Positions 27,421-36,140 of a DNA stretch of 64,000 nt are shown here, one piece after another. The position numbers and the translations under genes were made by a program. Source of the stretch: Bradyrhizobium sp. JYMT SZCCT0428. GTDB taxonomy: Bacteria > Pseudomonadota > Alphaproteobacteria > Rhizobiales > Xanthobacteraceae. The notes under the pieces are model-generated. The model saw nothing but the letters and a program-made list of their open reading frames with translations. It was not told the DNA's origin and searched no databases. The stretch lies in contig NZ_JAFCLS010000018.1 in assembly GCF_018131075.1 (NCBI RefSeq), positions 62,001 to 126,000 on the forward strand, in the 5' to 3' direction. Every line of letters starts with the position of its first letter. Within the stretch, counting starts at the first letter, position 1.

Positions 27421-28424
27421 ATCATGAGCAAGACGGTTTCGACGTGTTCTCGATCGCCCATCGCGAGACCGCGCGCGCAGCGCTCGCTGCCGCTTTTGGC
27501 TCCACTCCGGTCGGCGCGATCACGGCGATGACAGGTGGGGCGACGACGGCATCGGTCTATCGTGTCGAAGTAGGCCAACGGCGCTATTTGCTGCGGATCG
27601 AGGGCGAGCCAAGCCCGCTGCGCAATCCGCACCAATATGTCTCGATGCGCATCGCGACGGAGGCGGGGATTGCCCCTGCCATCCGCTATCTCGACGAGGC
27701 GGCCCGTATCGTGGTGATCGACTTCATCGAGCACCAGCCGCTGAAAACCTATCCGGGCGGGCCGCCCGCACTGGCGCAGGCGCTGGGAGAACTGTTCTCG
27801 CGGCTGCAGGCCACCTCGATCTTTCCCTATTACGTCAACTATGGCGACATCGTCGCGCGCCTGTTTGCGCATGTACGGCGGACCGGTCTGTTTGCCGCCG
27901 GTGTGCTTGATGCGCATGTGGAACGTCTCGAACTGCTCCGGGAAGCCTACGACGCAGGCGCGTCCACCCTGGTCTCCAGCCACAACGATCCCACCCCGAA
28001 CAACATCCTGTTCGACGGCGAACGGCTTTGGCTGATCGACTGGGAATCAGCCTGCCGCAACGATCCGCTCGTCGATGCGGCGATCGTGCTCAATCAGTTC
28101 GCGCGTTCCCGGGAGTTGGAAGATGCGCTGCTCACGGCCTGGTTCGGCCGCGCGCCTGACGAGGCGCTTCTTTCCCGGCTGGCGTCGGTCCGCGCGCTCA
28201 CCTGCCTTTTTTATGCGGGCGTCATGTTTAGCGCGTCGGCCGCGGCGTCATGGGCGAAGGACGACACCGATCTTTCCGCCCCAACTCCCGAGCAGTTCCG
28301 CCTTGCGATCGACGAAGGACGGCTCATACGCGGTGCGGCCGGGACCCGGCATATCCTCGGCAAGATGTACCTGGCGTCATTCCTGTCCGGCGTTGCTGCG
28401 CCGAAACTCGAAGGCGCCGTCTAG
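27417..28424 (+). CDS. APH/choline-kinase-fold phosphotransferase
   Basis: A 335-aa cytoplasmic kinase-like protein. The N-lobe glycine region (TGGATTASVYRVEV) is followed by the catalytic loop SHNDPTPNNILF (Brenner motif, H-x-D-x4-N) and the metal-binding LIDWESA (replacing DFG). These are hallmarks of aminoglycoside/choline kinases; substrates include choline, homoserine and sugars. I chose GTG 27417, whose GTGA overlaps the stop of the lytic transglycosylase; the frame upstream lies inside that gene. The overlap suggests linked synthesis, perhaps of a kinase acting on a wall-derived or envelope compound (inference). Confidence 0.82.
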   Translation: MNHEQDGFDVFSIAHRETARAALAAAFGSTPVGAITAMTGGATTASVYRVEVGQRRYLLRIEGEPSPLRNPHQYVSMRIATEAGIAPAIRYLDEAARIVVIDFIEHQPLKTYPGGPPALAQALGELFSRLQATSIFPYYVNYGDIVARLFAHVRRTGLFAAGVLDAHVERLELLREAYDAGASTLVSSHNDPTPNNILFDGERLWLIDWESACRNDPLVDAAIVLNQFARSRELEDALLTAWFGRAPDEALLSRLASVRALTCLFYAGVMFSASAAASWAKDDTDLSAPTPEQFRLAIDEGRLIRGAAGTRHILGKMYLASFLSGVAAPKLEGAV

Positions 28425-28527
28425 CCTGCTGAAATTCACCGGGCGAATGGCGACTATATGATCGATCGATTGGACGAATAGATCCCGTCTCGGGCATGTC
28501 AGTTGCACCCCGCAACGGAGAATTCAA

Positions 28528-28959
28528 ATGGGAACCATCGAGAACAAGGACACCATCCGGCGCATCTATCAGGCGCTGCAGACCGGCGATCGCAGCGTGT
28601 TCGGCGCGTCCGTGCACCCCGACTATGTCTGGCGCTTTCCGGGCCACAGCAGCTGGTCGAAACGCTTCTCTGGTCAGGAAGAGGTCCGCACCAGGCTGCT
28701 GAAACCGCTGTTTGCGCTGTTCGCGACCGAGTATCGGGCGCACGCCATCAATCTGGTCGCAGAGGGCGATTACGTGGTGGCCGAGGTGCGTGGCGACGTG
28801 CAGACAAAGCGCGGCCAGCGCTACAACAACGAATACTGCTTCGTGTTCAAATTTCGCGGCGACAAGATCGCCGAGGTGGTCGAATATTGCGATACCGATC
28901 TGGAGGAGCGTGTGCTGGGCAATTACGATGACGCCGTCAGGCTGCTGGCGGCGTCGTAG
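28528..28959 (+). CDS. NTF2-like (SnoaL/ketosteroid-isomerase fold) protein
   Basis: A 143-aa cytoplasmic protein with the short cone-shaped NTF2 fold. NKDTIRRIYQALQTGDRSVFG is followed by HPDYVWRFPGHSSWSKRFSGQEEV, and later VVAEVRGDVQTKRGQRYNNEYCFVFKFRGDKIAEVVEYCDTDL, a typical SnoaL-like strand set. Members include isomerases, hydratases and non-enzymatic binding proteins, so function stays open. ATG 28528 has GGAGAATTCAAATG upstream. It stands alone, between the kinase gene and azlC. Confidence 0.8.
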   Translation: MGTIENKDTIRRIYQALQTGDRSVFGASVHPDYVWRFPGHSSWSKRFSGQEEVRTRLLKPLFALFATEYRAHAINLVAEGDYVVAEVRGDVQTKRGQRYNNEYCFVFKFRGDKIAEVVEYCDTDLEERVLGNYDDAVRLLAAS

Positions 28960-29065
28960 GGCCGCGGACGGGCGGATGCATGCCAGCCCTGAGGCTGGTC
29001 TCGCTTGACGCCGCCTTGTTTCACCGCCGTTATGCCTTCCAGGATTCACCCCCGGCCGGCTATAC

Positions 29066-29803
29066 GTGGCGCTCCCTCCGCTCGACTCTGTGACATGGCA
29101 AAGCCCGTTGCGCGCCTTCGCGTTGGGTATGCGTTCGGTTGCGACGACGGTTTTGACGCTGGTGCTGTTTGCGACCTACCTCGGCATCGGCGCGCTGGCG
29201 CATGACAGCCATTTCAGCCTGGGATGGGTGCTTGGCAGCACGGTTCTGGTCTGGGCGGGCCCGGCGCAGATCATCCTGATCACGACGCTGGGCTCCGGGG
29301 CAACGGTGGTGCAGGCCGCGATCGCCGTCGCCGTCAGCGCCATCAGGCTGTTTCCGATGGTGGTGTCGGTGCTGCCGACCATGCGGACATCAGGCACCAA
29401 GCGTCGTCATCTCGTGCTCGCGGCGCATTTCATTGCCGTCACGCTCTGGGTCGAGTGCCACCGGCTGTTGCCGCTGGTGCCACGCGAGCGGCGCATCGCG
29501 TTCACGCATGGGCTCGGCTGCGGGCTTCTCTCGGTCTGTCTGGTCGCGACTACGGTCGGCTATGGCCTGGCCGCTAATCTGCCGGTGCTGTTCGCGGCCG
29601 CGATCCTGATGCTGACGCCGCTGGCGTTCCTGCTTTCTACCGCGCGCAACTGTCGACAGATTTCGGACGTGCTGGCGCTGGTGCTCGGGCTCGCACTGTA
29701 TCCGCTCGTCGCAGCGCTGCAGACCGGCGTCGACATCCTGATCAGCGGCATTACCGCCGGCACCATCGCTTACGGCGCGCATTGGTGGCGGGTGCGCGCA
29801 TGA
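29066..29803 (+). CDS. azlC: AzlC-type branched-chain amino acid exporter subunit
   Basis: A 245-aa inner-membrane protein with about six helices. LTLVLFATYLGIGALAHD, LGWVLGSTVLVWAGPAQIILITTLGSG, and IRLFPMVVSVLPTMR match the AzlC/YgaZ family. This large subunit of a two-part exporter works with AzlD to pump branched-chain amino acids or their analogues. GTG 29066 is the likely start. Its TGA overlaps the ATG of azlD (ATGA), a clear operon signature. Confidence 0.9.
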   Translation: MALPPLDSVTWQSPLRAFALGMRSVATTVLTLVLFATYLGIGALAHDSHFSLGWVLGSTVLVWAGPAQIILITTLGSGATVVQAAIAVAVSAIRLFPMVVSVLPTMRTSGTKRRHLVLAAHFIAVTLWVECHRLLPLVPRERRIAFTHGLGCGLLSVCLVATTVGYGLAANLPVLFAAAILMLTPLAFLLSTARNCRQISDVLALVLGLALYPLVAALQTGVDILISGITAGTIAYGAHWWRVRA

Positions 29804-30156
29804 GCGACTGGCTCGCAAACTTTTGGGGTGATCCGCAGGCGCTGCTGGTACTTGTCATCGCGGGCTTCCTGCCCAACGAGGTCTGGCGCATGCTCGGGCT
29901 CTGGCTCGGCGGCGGCGTCGACGAGGGATCGGAAGTACTGGTCTGGGTGAGGGCGGTGGCGACCGCGATCCTCGCCGGCGTCATCGCGCAGATCCTGGTG
30001 CAGCCGCCGGGTGCGCTGGCGAGCGTGCCGGACTGGCTGCGCTACGGCGCGGTCGCCGCGGGCTTTGCGGTGTTCATGCTGACGCGGCGCTCGATCTTTG
30101 CCGGCGTCGTTTCGGGCGAGGTCGCGATGGTGGCGGGAAAATGGTGGCTCGGTTGA
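29800..30156 (+). CDS. azlD: AzlD-type small exporter subunit
   Basis: A 118-aa membrane protein with four predicted helices (about 14-30, 48-68, 75-95 and 98-115). GFLPNEVWRMLGLWLGGGVDEGSE is typical of the small AzlD subunit in alphaproteobacteria. It should form the export complex with AzlC. ATG 29800 overlaps the azlC stop by four bases, so translation is probably coupled; the earlier start at 29782 would lie inside azlC. A Bug-type binding protein begins 60 bp later. Confidence 0.88.
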   Translation: MSDWLANFWGDPQALLVLVIAGFLPNEVWRMLGLWLGGGVDEGSEVLVWVRAVATAILAGVIAQILVQPPGALASVPDWLRYGAVAAGFAVFMLTRRSIFAGVVSGEVAMVAGKWWLG

Positions 30157-30216
30157 TTGCAGCCGCCGCATAATCCGGTAGTGTCCCTTCAACTCAGAAA
30201 CGGCAAGGGGAACGGC

Positions 30217-31188
30217 ATGAATTGGCGCGCAGTTGCGGCTCTGGCCTTTGGATTGGTTCTGGCCGCGCCGCAAGGGCAGGCGGCCGAATATCCCACACGA
30301 CCGATCAAGCTGATCGTGCCCTATGCGGCGGGCGGTCCGACCGACGTGCTCGGCCGCATGGTCGGCGAATATCTCAGCCGCGACCTGAAGCAGCCGGTGG
30401 TGATCGAGAACAAGGCCGGCGCGCAGGGCGCGATCGGCGCCGAGGCCGCGGCGCGGGCCGAGCCCGACGGCTACACGCTGTTCTTTACGGCGGCATCGAT
30501 CTTCGTGCTCAACCCGATGCTGTACAAGAAGCTGCCCTATGATCCGCAGCGGGATTTTCGGATGCTGGCGCTGATCACCGATCTGCCCGTGGTCATGGAG
30601 GTTCATCCTTCCGTGCCCGCCAAGACGGTCGCGGAGTTCGTGGCTTACGCGAAACAAAACCCCGGCAAGCTCAATTTTGGATCGGCCGGCACCGGCGGCA
30701 CCATTCATCTCGCCGGCGAGATGTTCAAGCAGATGGCCGGCGTCGACATGGTTCATGTCGCCTACAAGGGCGCGGGCCCTGCGCTGACCGATCTGATTTC
30801 GGGCAATATCCAGTTGATGTTCGACACGCTCGGCACCGCGCTGCCGCCGGTGAAGGGCGGGTTGCTGCGGGCGCTCGCGGTCAGTTCCGCGCAACGCATC
30901 GCAGATTTGCCCGACGTGCCGACCATGGCCGAGAGCGGCTATCCCGACTACGGCGTCAGCGTCTGGTACGGCGTTTCCGCGTCGTCAAAACTGCCCGACG
31001 ATATCGCGCGAAAAATCACCGCAAGCCTCGACAAGGCGCTCGCCGATGATACGTTCCGCGCCTCGCTCGAGAAGGTCGGCTTTCCGCCGCTGCGGCCGCG
31101 CAGCCAGGCCGAGATCGACCAGTTCATCGCAACCGACCGCGCGCGCTGGGCGGGCGTGATCAAGGCGCTCAACATCTCACTGGATTAG
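30217..31188 (+). CDS. Bug/TctC-family periplasmic binding protein
   Basis: A 323-aa extracytoplasmic solute receptor. A signal peptide (MNWRAVAALAFGLVLAAPQGQA) is followed by AEYPTRPIKLIVPYAAGGPTDVLGRM, the N-terminal signature of Bug proteins, and NKAGAQGAIGAEAAARAEPDGYT. Such receptors bind carboxylates (citrate, tricarballylate, amino acids) for TctAB transport. No tctA/tctB is near, which is common for Bug orphans. ATG 30217 has AAGGGG upstream, and the longer frame from 30157 has no signal-like start. Confidence 0.92.
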   Translation: MNWRAVAALAFGLVLAAPQGQAAEYPTRPIKLIVPYAAGGPTDVLGRMVGEYLSRDLKQPVVIENKAGAQGAIGAEAAARAEPDGYTLFFTAASIFVLNPMLYKKLPYDPQRDFRMLALITDLPVVMEVHPSVPAKTVAEFVAYAKQNPGKLNFGSAGTGGTIHLAGEMFKQMAGVDMVHVAYKGAGPALTDLISGNIQLMFDTLGTALPPVKGGLLRALAVSSAQRIADLPDVPTMAESGYPDYGVSVWYGVSASSKLPDDIARKITASLDKALADDTFRASLEKVGFPPLRPRSQAEIDQFIATDRARWAGVIKALNISLD

Positions 31189-31191
31189 GAT

Positions 31192-31683
31192 ATGGTTCGG
31201 GAAAGCGAAATCCGCGAAGGTGAACTCGCCGTCGATATGCCACCGGCCAAAGACGCCGGCCTTGTCTTCATCGGGCGCATCCGCACGCCCTGGAAATCGC
31301 GGCTGGAAACCCCACGGCAGGGCCGTCACGATGGCCCGGTCTGCCGGCTGGAGATTTTCGAGCCCTGGGTGCCCGCGATCAAGGGCGTCGACTTCTATTC
31401 CAATCTCGAAGTGATCTACTGGCTGCACCAGTCGCGCCGCGACCTCGTGCTGCAAAGCCCGAAGAACAACGGCAATACGCGCGGCGCATTCTCGCTGCGC
31501 ACGCCGGTGCGGCCCAATCCGATCGGCACGTCCATCGTCAAGCTGGTCGGCGTCGAGGGCAACGTCGTGCTGGTGCGCGGCCTCGACTGCCTTGACGAGA
31601 CGCCGCTGATCGACCTGAAACCCGACCGCTGCGAGTTCACACCGCTGGCGCCGCCGCAGCCGGGCGATTTCGAGACGGAGTAG
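31192..31683 (+). CDS. TrmO/TsaA-family tRNA m6t6A37 methyltransferase-like protein
   Basis: A 163-aa SAM-dependent protein of the TsaA/VirR (UPF0066) family. It carries FIGRIRTPWKSR at the start of the fold and the signature FSLRTPVRPNPIGTSIVKLVGVE. E. coli TrmO N6-methylates t6A37 in tRNA-Thr(GGU), but this protein lacks the C-terminal extension of E. coli TrmO and may have another substrate. Only 3 bp separate it from the Bug protein stop, suggesting cotranscription. A family A repeat follows it. Confidence 0.88.
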   Translation: MVRESEIREGELAVDMPPAKDAGLVFIGRIRTPWKSRLETPRQGRHDGPVCRLEIFEPWVPAIKGVDFYSNLEVIYWLHQSRRDLVLQSPKNNGNTRGAFSLRTPVRPNPIGTSIVKLVGVEGNVVLVRGLDCLDETPLIDLKPDRCEFTPLAPPQPGDFETE

Positions 31684-31693
31684 CTGGTTTCAC

Positions 31694-31809
31694 CGTCATT
31701 GCGAGCGCAGCCAAGCAATCCATTGTCACCTCGCATGCCGAAGGATGGATTGCTTCGCGGAGCCTGTCATCGGGCGCGCATTCGCGCGACCCGGTGGTTC
31801 GCAATGACG
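31694..31809. repeat. Palindromic repeat, family A, with inner insertion
   Basis: The copy starts CGTCATTGCGAGCGCAGCCA and ends GCAATGACG, but its right half is interrupted by about 40 bp (GAGCCTGTCATCGGGCGCGC and on) before the closing arm. It lies between two convergent genes, TrmO-like and HIT. Confidence 0.8.
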
Positions 31810-31824
31810 AAGCGAAGACGTGCG

Positions 31825-32253
31825 CTACCCCTTCAGCGCCGCGATCAATTTGGTCGCATTATCCTCCAGCACCTTGACGTCTTCCTTGCGGCTCGCGGGC
31901 GGCAGCATGGCGACGCCCTCGTGGCGTGGCAGCACGTGCATGTGCAAATGGAAGACGACCTGTCCGCCGGCAGATTCGTTGAATTGCTGGATGGTAATGC
32001 CGTCGGCCTTGAAGGCCTTCATCGCGGCGGCGGCGATCTTGTGGGCGCCGCGGGCGACATGGGCGTAGTCGTCGGGCGTGATGTCGAGGATGTTGCGGGC
32101 AGGGGCCTTCGGGACCACCAGCGTGTGGCCGGGTGAACGCGGCATGATGTCGAGGAAGGCGAACACATGCTCGTCCTCATAGACCTTGTGGCAGGGAAAC
32201 TCGCCGCGCAGGATCTTTGCGAAGATGTTGTTGGTGTCATAGGTGGCGGACAT
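31825..32253 (-). CDS. HIT family protein (histidine triad)
   Basis: A 142-aa nucleotide hydrolase/transferase of the HINT type. IFAKILRGEFPCHKVYEDEHVFAFLDIMP opens the fold and HLHMHVLPR is the H-x-H-x-H triad near residue 100. It likely hydrolyses AMP-linked amines or related nucleotides. The open frame continues upstream to 32742 without reason; ATG 32253 has GAGGGAG at good spacing. It is the last gene of a leftward group: RidA, GDPD, DUF482, HIT. Confidence 0.92.
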   Translation of the reverse strand: MSATYDTNNIFAKILRGEFPCHKVYEDEHVFAFLDIMPRSPGHTLVVPKAPARNILDITPDDYAHVARGAHKIAAAAMKAFKADGITIQQFNESAGGQVVFHLHMHVLPRHEGVAMLPPASRKEDVKVLEDNATKLIAALKG

Positions 32254-32300
32254 GGCGGCTCCCTCAGTTTGGTCCAATTCTCTGGTCTGCGCTGTAAAGG

Positions 32301-33548
32301 TCAAGCCTCGTCGGCAGCCTTGCGGAACGGCCCCGCCTCGGTGAGTTCCCGCCCGACCTCGGCCACGTAGGCGCGCTCGCGCTTCAAATAGTCGGCGATT
32401 GCCCGTCGCAGATCGGGATCGGCGATGTAATGCGCCGAATAGGTGGTCTGCGGCAGATATCCGCGCGCCAGCTTGTGCTCGCCCTGCGCGCCGGCTTCCA
32501 CGGTTTTCAGGCCGCGCTCGATTGCAAAGTCGATGGCCTGATAATAGCAGACCTCGAAATGCAGGAACGGATGATGTTCGACCGCGCCCCAATTGCGGCC
32601 GAACAGCGTATCGGAGCCGATGAAATTGATGGCGCCGGCGATCCAGCGGCCGCCCCGCCGCGCCATCACCAGCATCACGTCCCGGCTCATGCTCTCGCCG
32701 ATCAGCGAGAAGAATTTTCGTGTGAGATAAGGCCGGCCCCATTTGCGCGAGCCGGTCTCCATGTAGAACGCAAAGAAGGCGTCCCAGGCCTCCTCGGTGA
32801 TGTCACTGCCGGTCAGGCGGTGGATGGTGATGCCGGCGGACACGGCCTCGCGCCGCTCGCGCTTGATCGCCTTGCGGTGGCGGGAGTTCAGCGATCCCAG
32901 GAAATCGTCAAAGGTCTTGTAGCCGTCATTGTGCCAGTGGAACTGCTGGTCGGTGCGCTGCAGGAATCCCTGGGCGCCCAAAAACTTCGCTTCCGCCTCG
33001 CGGGCAAACGTCACGTGCACGGAAGAGGCGTTGGTGGCGTTGCACAGCGCCATCAGACCTTGCGAGAGCGCCGTGCCGATCCGCTCCTGGTCGACGTCGC
33101 CGCGGATCAGCAGGCGTGGACCGGTGGCTGGTGTAAACGGCACCGAGGCCTGCAGCTTTGGATAATAGCGGCCACCGGCGCGCTCATAGGCGTCGGCCCA
33201 GCCGCGGTCGAAGACGTACTCGCCCTGCGAATGCGATTTCAGATAGCAGGGCACGATTCCGGCGATGCCGCCATCGAGCCGGGCGAGCAGATGCCGTGGA
33301 CCCCATCCGGTGCGGGCGCAGGCCGAGCCGGAGGCTTCGGCGGCGGCAAAAAAGGCGTGAGAGACGAAGGGGTTATAGCCAACTCTTGTATCGAGGCACG
33401 AATCACCTGACGCGCCAGGTGAAGCCAGCGTGTCGAGGTTCTCGAGGCTGTTGGGATCGGGTTTGGGATTGGCGCAGGCGTCCCATTCCGCAGCCGGGAT
33501 ATCGCTGGCGGAGGGGACGGCTTCGAGGGTGATTTCGGATGACGCCAT
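32301..33548 (-). CDS. DUF482/COG3146 GNAT-like N-acyltransferase (FemAB-type)
   Basis: A 415-aa cytoplasmic protein of the DUF482 family. The central motif HWHNDGYKTFDDFLGSLNSRHRKAIKRERR and the C-terminal AGAINFIGSDTLFGRNWGAV ... AQGEHKLARGY are diagnostic; the fold is a double GNAT as in FemAB. Substrate unknown; an aminoacyl- or acyl-transferase role is likely by fold. ATG 33548 starts the conserved protein; the frame from 33620 adds 24 residues without support. Between GDPD and HIT in the same direction (gap of 47 bp to HIT, 140 bp to GDPD). Confidence 0.85.
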   Translation of the reverse strand: MASSEITLEAVPSASDIPAAEWDACANPKPDPNSLENLDTLASPGASGDSCLDTRVGYNPFVSHAFFAAAEASGSACARTGWGPRHLLARLDGGIAGIVPCYLKSHSQGEYVFDRGWADAYERAGGRYYPKLQASVPFTPATGPRLLIRGDVDQERIGTALSQGLMALCNATNASSVHVTFAREAEAKFLGAQGFLQRTDQQFHWHNDGYKTFDDFLGSLNSRHRKAIKRERREAVSAGITIHRLTGSDITEEAWDAFFAFYMETGSRKWGRPYLTRKFFSLIGESMSRDVMLVMARRGGRWIAGAINFIGSDTLFGRNWGAVEHHPFLHFEVCYYQAIDFAIERGLKTVEAGAQGEHKLARGYLPQTTYSAHYIADPDLRRAIADYLKRERAYVAEVGRELTEAGPFRKAADEA

Positions 33549-33688
33549 CGAGAATTCGGACCGGTCCCACACTGCGATCAGCCATCGCGATGGTGACCAA
33601 GTCAGGCAAAGATGTTGCATTGCGCCCGTGACTTCAAGGCCATGCAGCGCGGATCAGGTTCCCGGCGGGAAACCTCGAGCCCAAGACG

Positions 33689-34435
33689 TCAGGGCACAAA
33701 TCCCTCAAAGATCATCTGGTCGGCGTAGCGGGTGGCGCTGGCGCGCTGGTCCGGCGTGCGCACGGTCCAAGTCAGCAGCGGCAGGCCGAAAATGTTGCGG
33801 GCGATCCAGGGCGCGGCCGCCGGCAGTTCGTTGACCCAATAGGCGACGAAATGCGGCCGGGTGCGGAAGGCGTGGCGCAGATGCGTCATTCCCCGGCGCT
33901 GCGCCGCCGACGCTTCCGGCCATTCGTCCTCGGTATATTCGCGCTCGGCAACAATGCCGCGGGGGCGTGAAGGGATAAGCTCGCGCAGCGCCAGCACCTG
34001 GTCCGGATCGAACGACATGCCGACCGCGGGTCCGGAATAGGTGGCGAGGACCTCGGCCATCCGCGCCACCAGTTTGCGGTCGCCGTCAAAATGGCTTTTG
34101 ACCTCGATCACCAGCGGCACCCGGCCGGCGACCAGCGCGCAGAGGTCGCCGAGCGTCATCATCCGCTCCGGCGTGTTCTTGAATTTGACCGCTTTCAGTT
34201 CGGCGGCGGTCTTGCCGAGCAATGCGCCCGAGCCTTCGGTGAGGCGGCCGAGCGCATTGTCGTGATGCACCATCGCCTCGCCATCCGCGCTGAGCTGGAT
34301 ATCGACCTCAATCGAGAAATTACCCGCGATAGCCGCCTGCACCGCGCCCGGCATGTTCTCGAGGATACCGCGCGCGGCATCATGCAGACCGCGGTGGGCG
34401 ACCGGCCGTGCCGTCAACCAATCAGGCGCTCGCAT
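33689..34435 (-). CDS. Glycerophosphodiester phosphodiesterase
   Basis: A 248-aa cytoplasmic GDPD with a TIM-barrel fold. PVAHRGLHD carries the first catalytic His-Arg, and IEVDIQLSADGEAMVHHD supplies metal Glu/Asp and the second His. LVIEVKSHFDG and the late LTWTVRTPD follow in order. It hydrolyses glycerophosphodiesters to sn-glycerol-3-phosphate and an alcohol, helping membrane-lipid turnover. ATG 34435 lies 13 bp after the RidA stop, which fits an operon. No signal peptide. Confidence 0.9.
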   Translation of the reverse strand: MRAPDWLTARPVAHRGLHDAARGILENMPGAVQAAIAGNFSIEVDIQLSADGEAMVHHDNALGRLTEGSGALLGKTAAELKAVKFKNTPERMMTLGDLCALVAGRVPLVIEVKSHFDGDRKLVARMAEVLATYSGPAVGMSFDPDQVLALRELIPSRPRGIVAEREYTEDEWPEASAAQRRGMTHLRHAFRTRPHFVAYWVNELPAAAPWIARNIFGLPLLTWTVRTPDQRASATRYADQMIFEGFVP

Positions 34436-34448
34436 CGCGCGTCTGCTT

Positions 34449-34916
34449 TCAGGAGACCTCGAACACGCCGTCGACTTCGACCGCCGCATCGGAGGGAAGG
34501 GAAGAGACGCCGACTGTGGTGCGGGCATGGCGGCCTTTGTCGCCGAAGGCCGTGACCATCAGGTCGGACGCGCCGTTGAGCACCTTCGGGCCGTCGAAAT
34601 AATCCGGCGCCGAGTTGACGAAGCCGCCGAGCCGGACCACGCGCACCACCTTGTCGAGATCGCCGAGCGCGGCTTTGATCTGCGCCAGCAGATTGACGGC
34701 GCAGCCCTGTGCGGCGGCATAGCCCTGTTCGGTGGTGACGCCTGCGCCGAGCTTGCCCTTGGCGATCAGCTTGCCTTCGGCATTGGCGCAAACCTGGCCG
34801 GAGACGAACAGCAGGTTTCCGGTGCGGACGAAGCCGACATAGTTCGCCATGGCGGCGCGGGGCTCAGGCAAGGTGATACCTTGTGCCGCCAGCTTCTGTT
34901 CGACCGTGCCCGCCAT
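34449..34916 (-). CDS. RidA/YjgF family protein
   Basis: A 155-aa protein of the RidA superfamily. NYVGFVRTGNLLFVSGQVCANAEGK and the C-terminal VNSAPDYFDGPKVLNGASDLMVTAFGDKGRHARTTVGVSSLP match a subfamily in which the catalytic Arg is followed by T (here RHARTTVGV). RidA deaminates reactive enamine/imine intermediates; this subfamily may differ. ATG 34916 follows GGGGACG; the open frame upstream to 35066 lacks a site. First gene of the leftward RidA-GDPD-DUF482-HIT group, divergent from the EipB-like gene. Confidence 0.88.
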   Translation of the reverse strand: MAGTVEQKLAAQGITLPEPRAAMANYVGFVRTGNLLFVSGQVCANAEGKLIAKGKLGAGVTTEQGYAAAQGCAVNLLAQIKAALGDLDKVVRVVRLGGFVNSAPDYFDGPKVLNGASDLMVTAFGDKGRHARTTVGVSSLPSDAAVEVDGVFEVS

Positions 34917-35165
34917 GTTTCGTCCCCGTTTGAATTGACCACACCTGAACCTTTTCAGGTCCGCATTGTTTCGCGCATCGCGTTCGAGGTTGCAAGCGAG
35001 GGTGGATTGGAGGCAGGCACCCGCAAGCGGCGGCAATTCCGAGAAACAGGCCGGAAAACGTGGCATTCCGGCGTCAAATTCCTGCGATTTCGTGACACCG
35101 CCCTAGTTGCGACGCAATAGGGCGGACAGTAATGTATCGAATCTTCCGCTTCACAAGGAGAACAC

Positions 35166-36035
35166 ATGGCTCGACCGTTCCGGATTCCGCCTCGTGCTTG
35201 GGTGCTGACAATCGCAGCCGTTGCAACAGGATCGGTTTTCCAGGTTGGGCCAGCGCTGTCAGCCGCAAGCGGGCCATTCCTTGCCCATCAGGCACTCTAC
35301 GAACTCAACCTGGTCAAGTCGCGCGGCTCCAACGCCATCAGCGGCGCGCGCGGGCGCATCCTCTACAATTTCTCCGGCAGCGCCTGCGAGGGCTACACGT
35401 CCGAATTCAGGCAGGTGTCGGAGCTCGACAGCGGCGAGGGCAAGCTGACGCTCAGCGATTTGCGCTCGACCTCCTGGGAGGATGCGGCGGGCAAGAGCTA
35501 CCGCTTCAAGATCGACACGCGGATGAACGATACGGAATCCGCCCCGGTCGACGGCGTTGCCGAGCGGACCGGCGATCACATCACGGTCAAGCTGAAGCAG
35601 CCGGTGGCGAAGACGTTCAACCTCGAAGGCAAGATCGTGTTCCCGACCGAGCAGATCCAGCTCATCATTGCGGCTGCCCGCGAAGGCAAGTCGGTGCTGG
35701 AACTGATGGTCTATGACGGCTCGGATAATGGCGAGAAGGTCTACAACACGCTGTCGGTGATCGGGCAGCCAATTCCCGGAACCAAGACCATCGCTTCCCC
35801 CGATCCCTCTACCGCGAACGACCAGATGAAATCGCTGACGCGCTGGCCGGTCACCGTGAGCTATTACGACCGCGACGCCAAGGCCAAGGACGGCGAGCAG
35901 ACGCCGGTTTATGCGATGTCGTTCGAACTGTTCGAGAACGGCGTCTCCCGCGCGCTGATGCTGGATTACAATGACTTTGTCATTTCCGGCGCGATGGGGA
36001 AGTTTGACGTCAGGGATTCCAAGCCTTGTAAGTGA
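35166..36035 (+). CDS. eipB: EipB-like periplasmic cell-envelope protein (DUF1849)
   Basis: A 289-aa protein with a signal peptide (cleavage near 33) and a DUF1849 fold: ASGPFLAHQALYELNLVKSRGSNAISGARGRILYNFSG, then a long beta-rich body. Cys74 (GSACEGY) and Cys288 (SKPC) are positioned for the disulfide described for Brucella EipB. That protein forms a beta-spiral in the periplasm and is needed for envelope integrity and virulence. The symbol follows the family. ATG 35166 has AAGGAG upstream. Divergent from the RidA operon. Confidence 0.88.
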   Translation: MARPFRIPPRAWVLTIAAVATGSVFQVGPALSAASGPFLAHQALYELNLVKSRGSNAISGARGRILYNFSGSACEGYTSEFRQVSELDSGEGKLTLSDLRSTSWEDAAGKSYRFKIDTRMNDTESAPVDGVAERTGDHITVKLKQPVAKTFNLEGKIVFPTEQIQLIIAAAREGKSVLELMVYDGSDNGEKVYNTLSVIGQPIPGTKTIASPDPSTANDQMKSLTRWPVTVSYYDRDAKAKDGEQTPVYAMSFELFENGVSRALMLDYNDFVISGAMGKFDVRDSKPCK

Positions 36036-36052
36036 CGGGCGAAAGCCCGTCA
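36035..36052 (+). terminator. Hairpin after the eipB-like gene
   Basis: GACGGGC-GAAA-GCCCGTC, a perfect 7-bp stem with a stable GNRA tetraloop. It starts 1 bp after the stop codon and runs into the family B repeat. The T-tract is weak, so it may terminate or only protect the message. Confidence 0.55.
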
Positions 36053-36129
36053 TTCCGGGGCGCGCATTGGCGCGAACCCGGAATCTCGAGATTCCGGGTT
36101 CGATGCTGCGCATCGCCCCGGAATGACGG
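36048..36129. repeat. Palindromic repeat, family B
   Basis: CCGTCATTCCGGGGCGCGC ... CCCGGAATCTCGAGATTCCGGG ... CCCCGGAATGACGG: a long near-perfect hairpin with a central XhoI-like palindrome. It is very similar to 45082-45161. Confidence 0.88.
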
Positions 36130-36140
36130 CGGTGGAGTTA

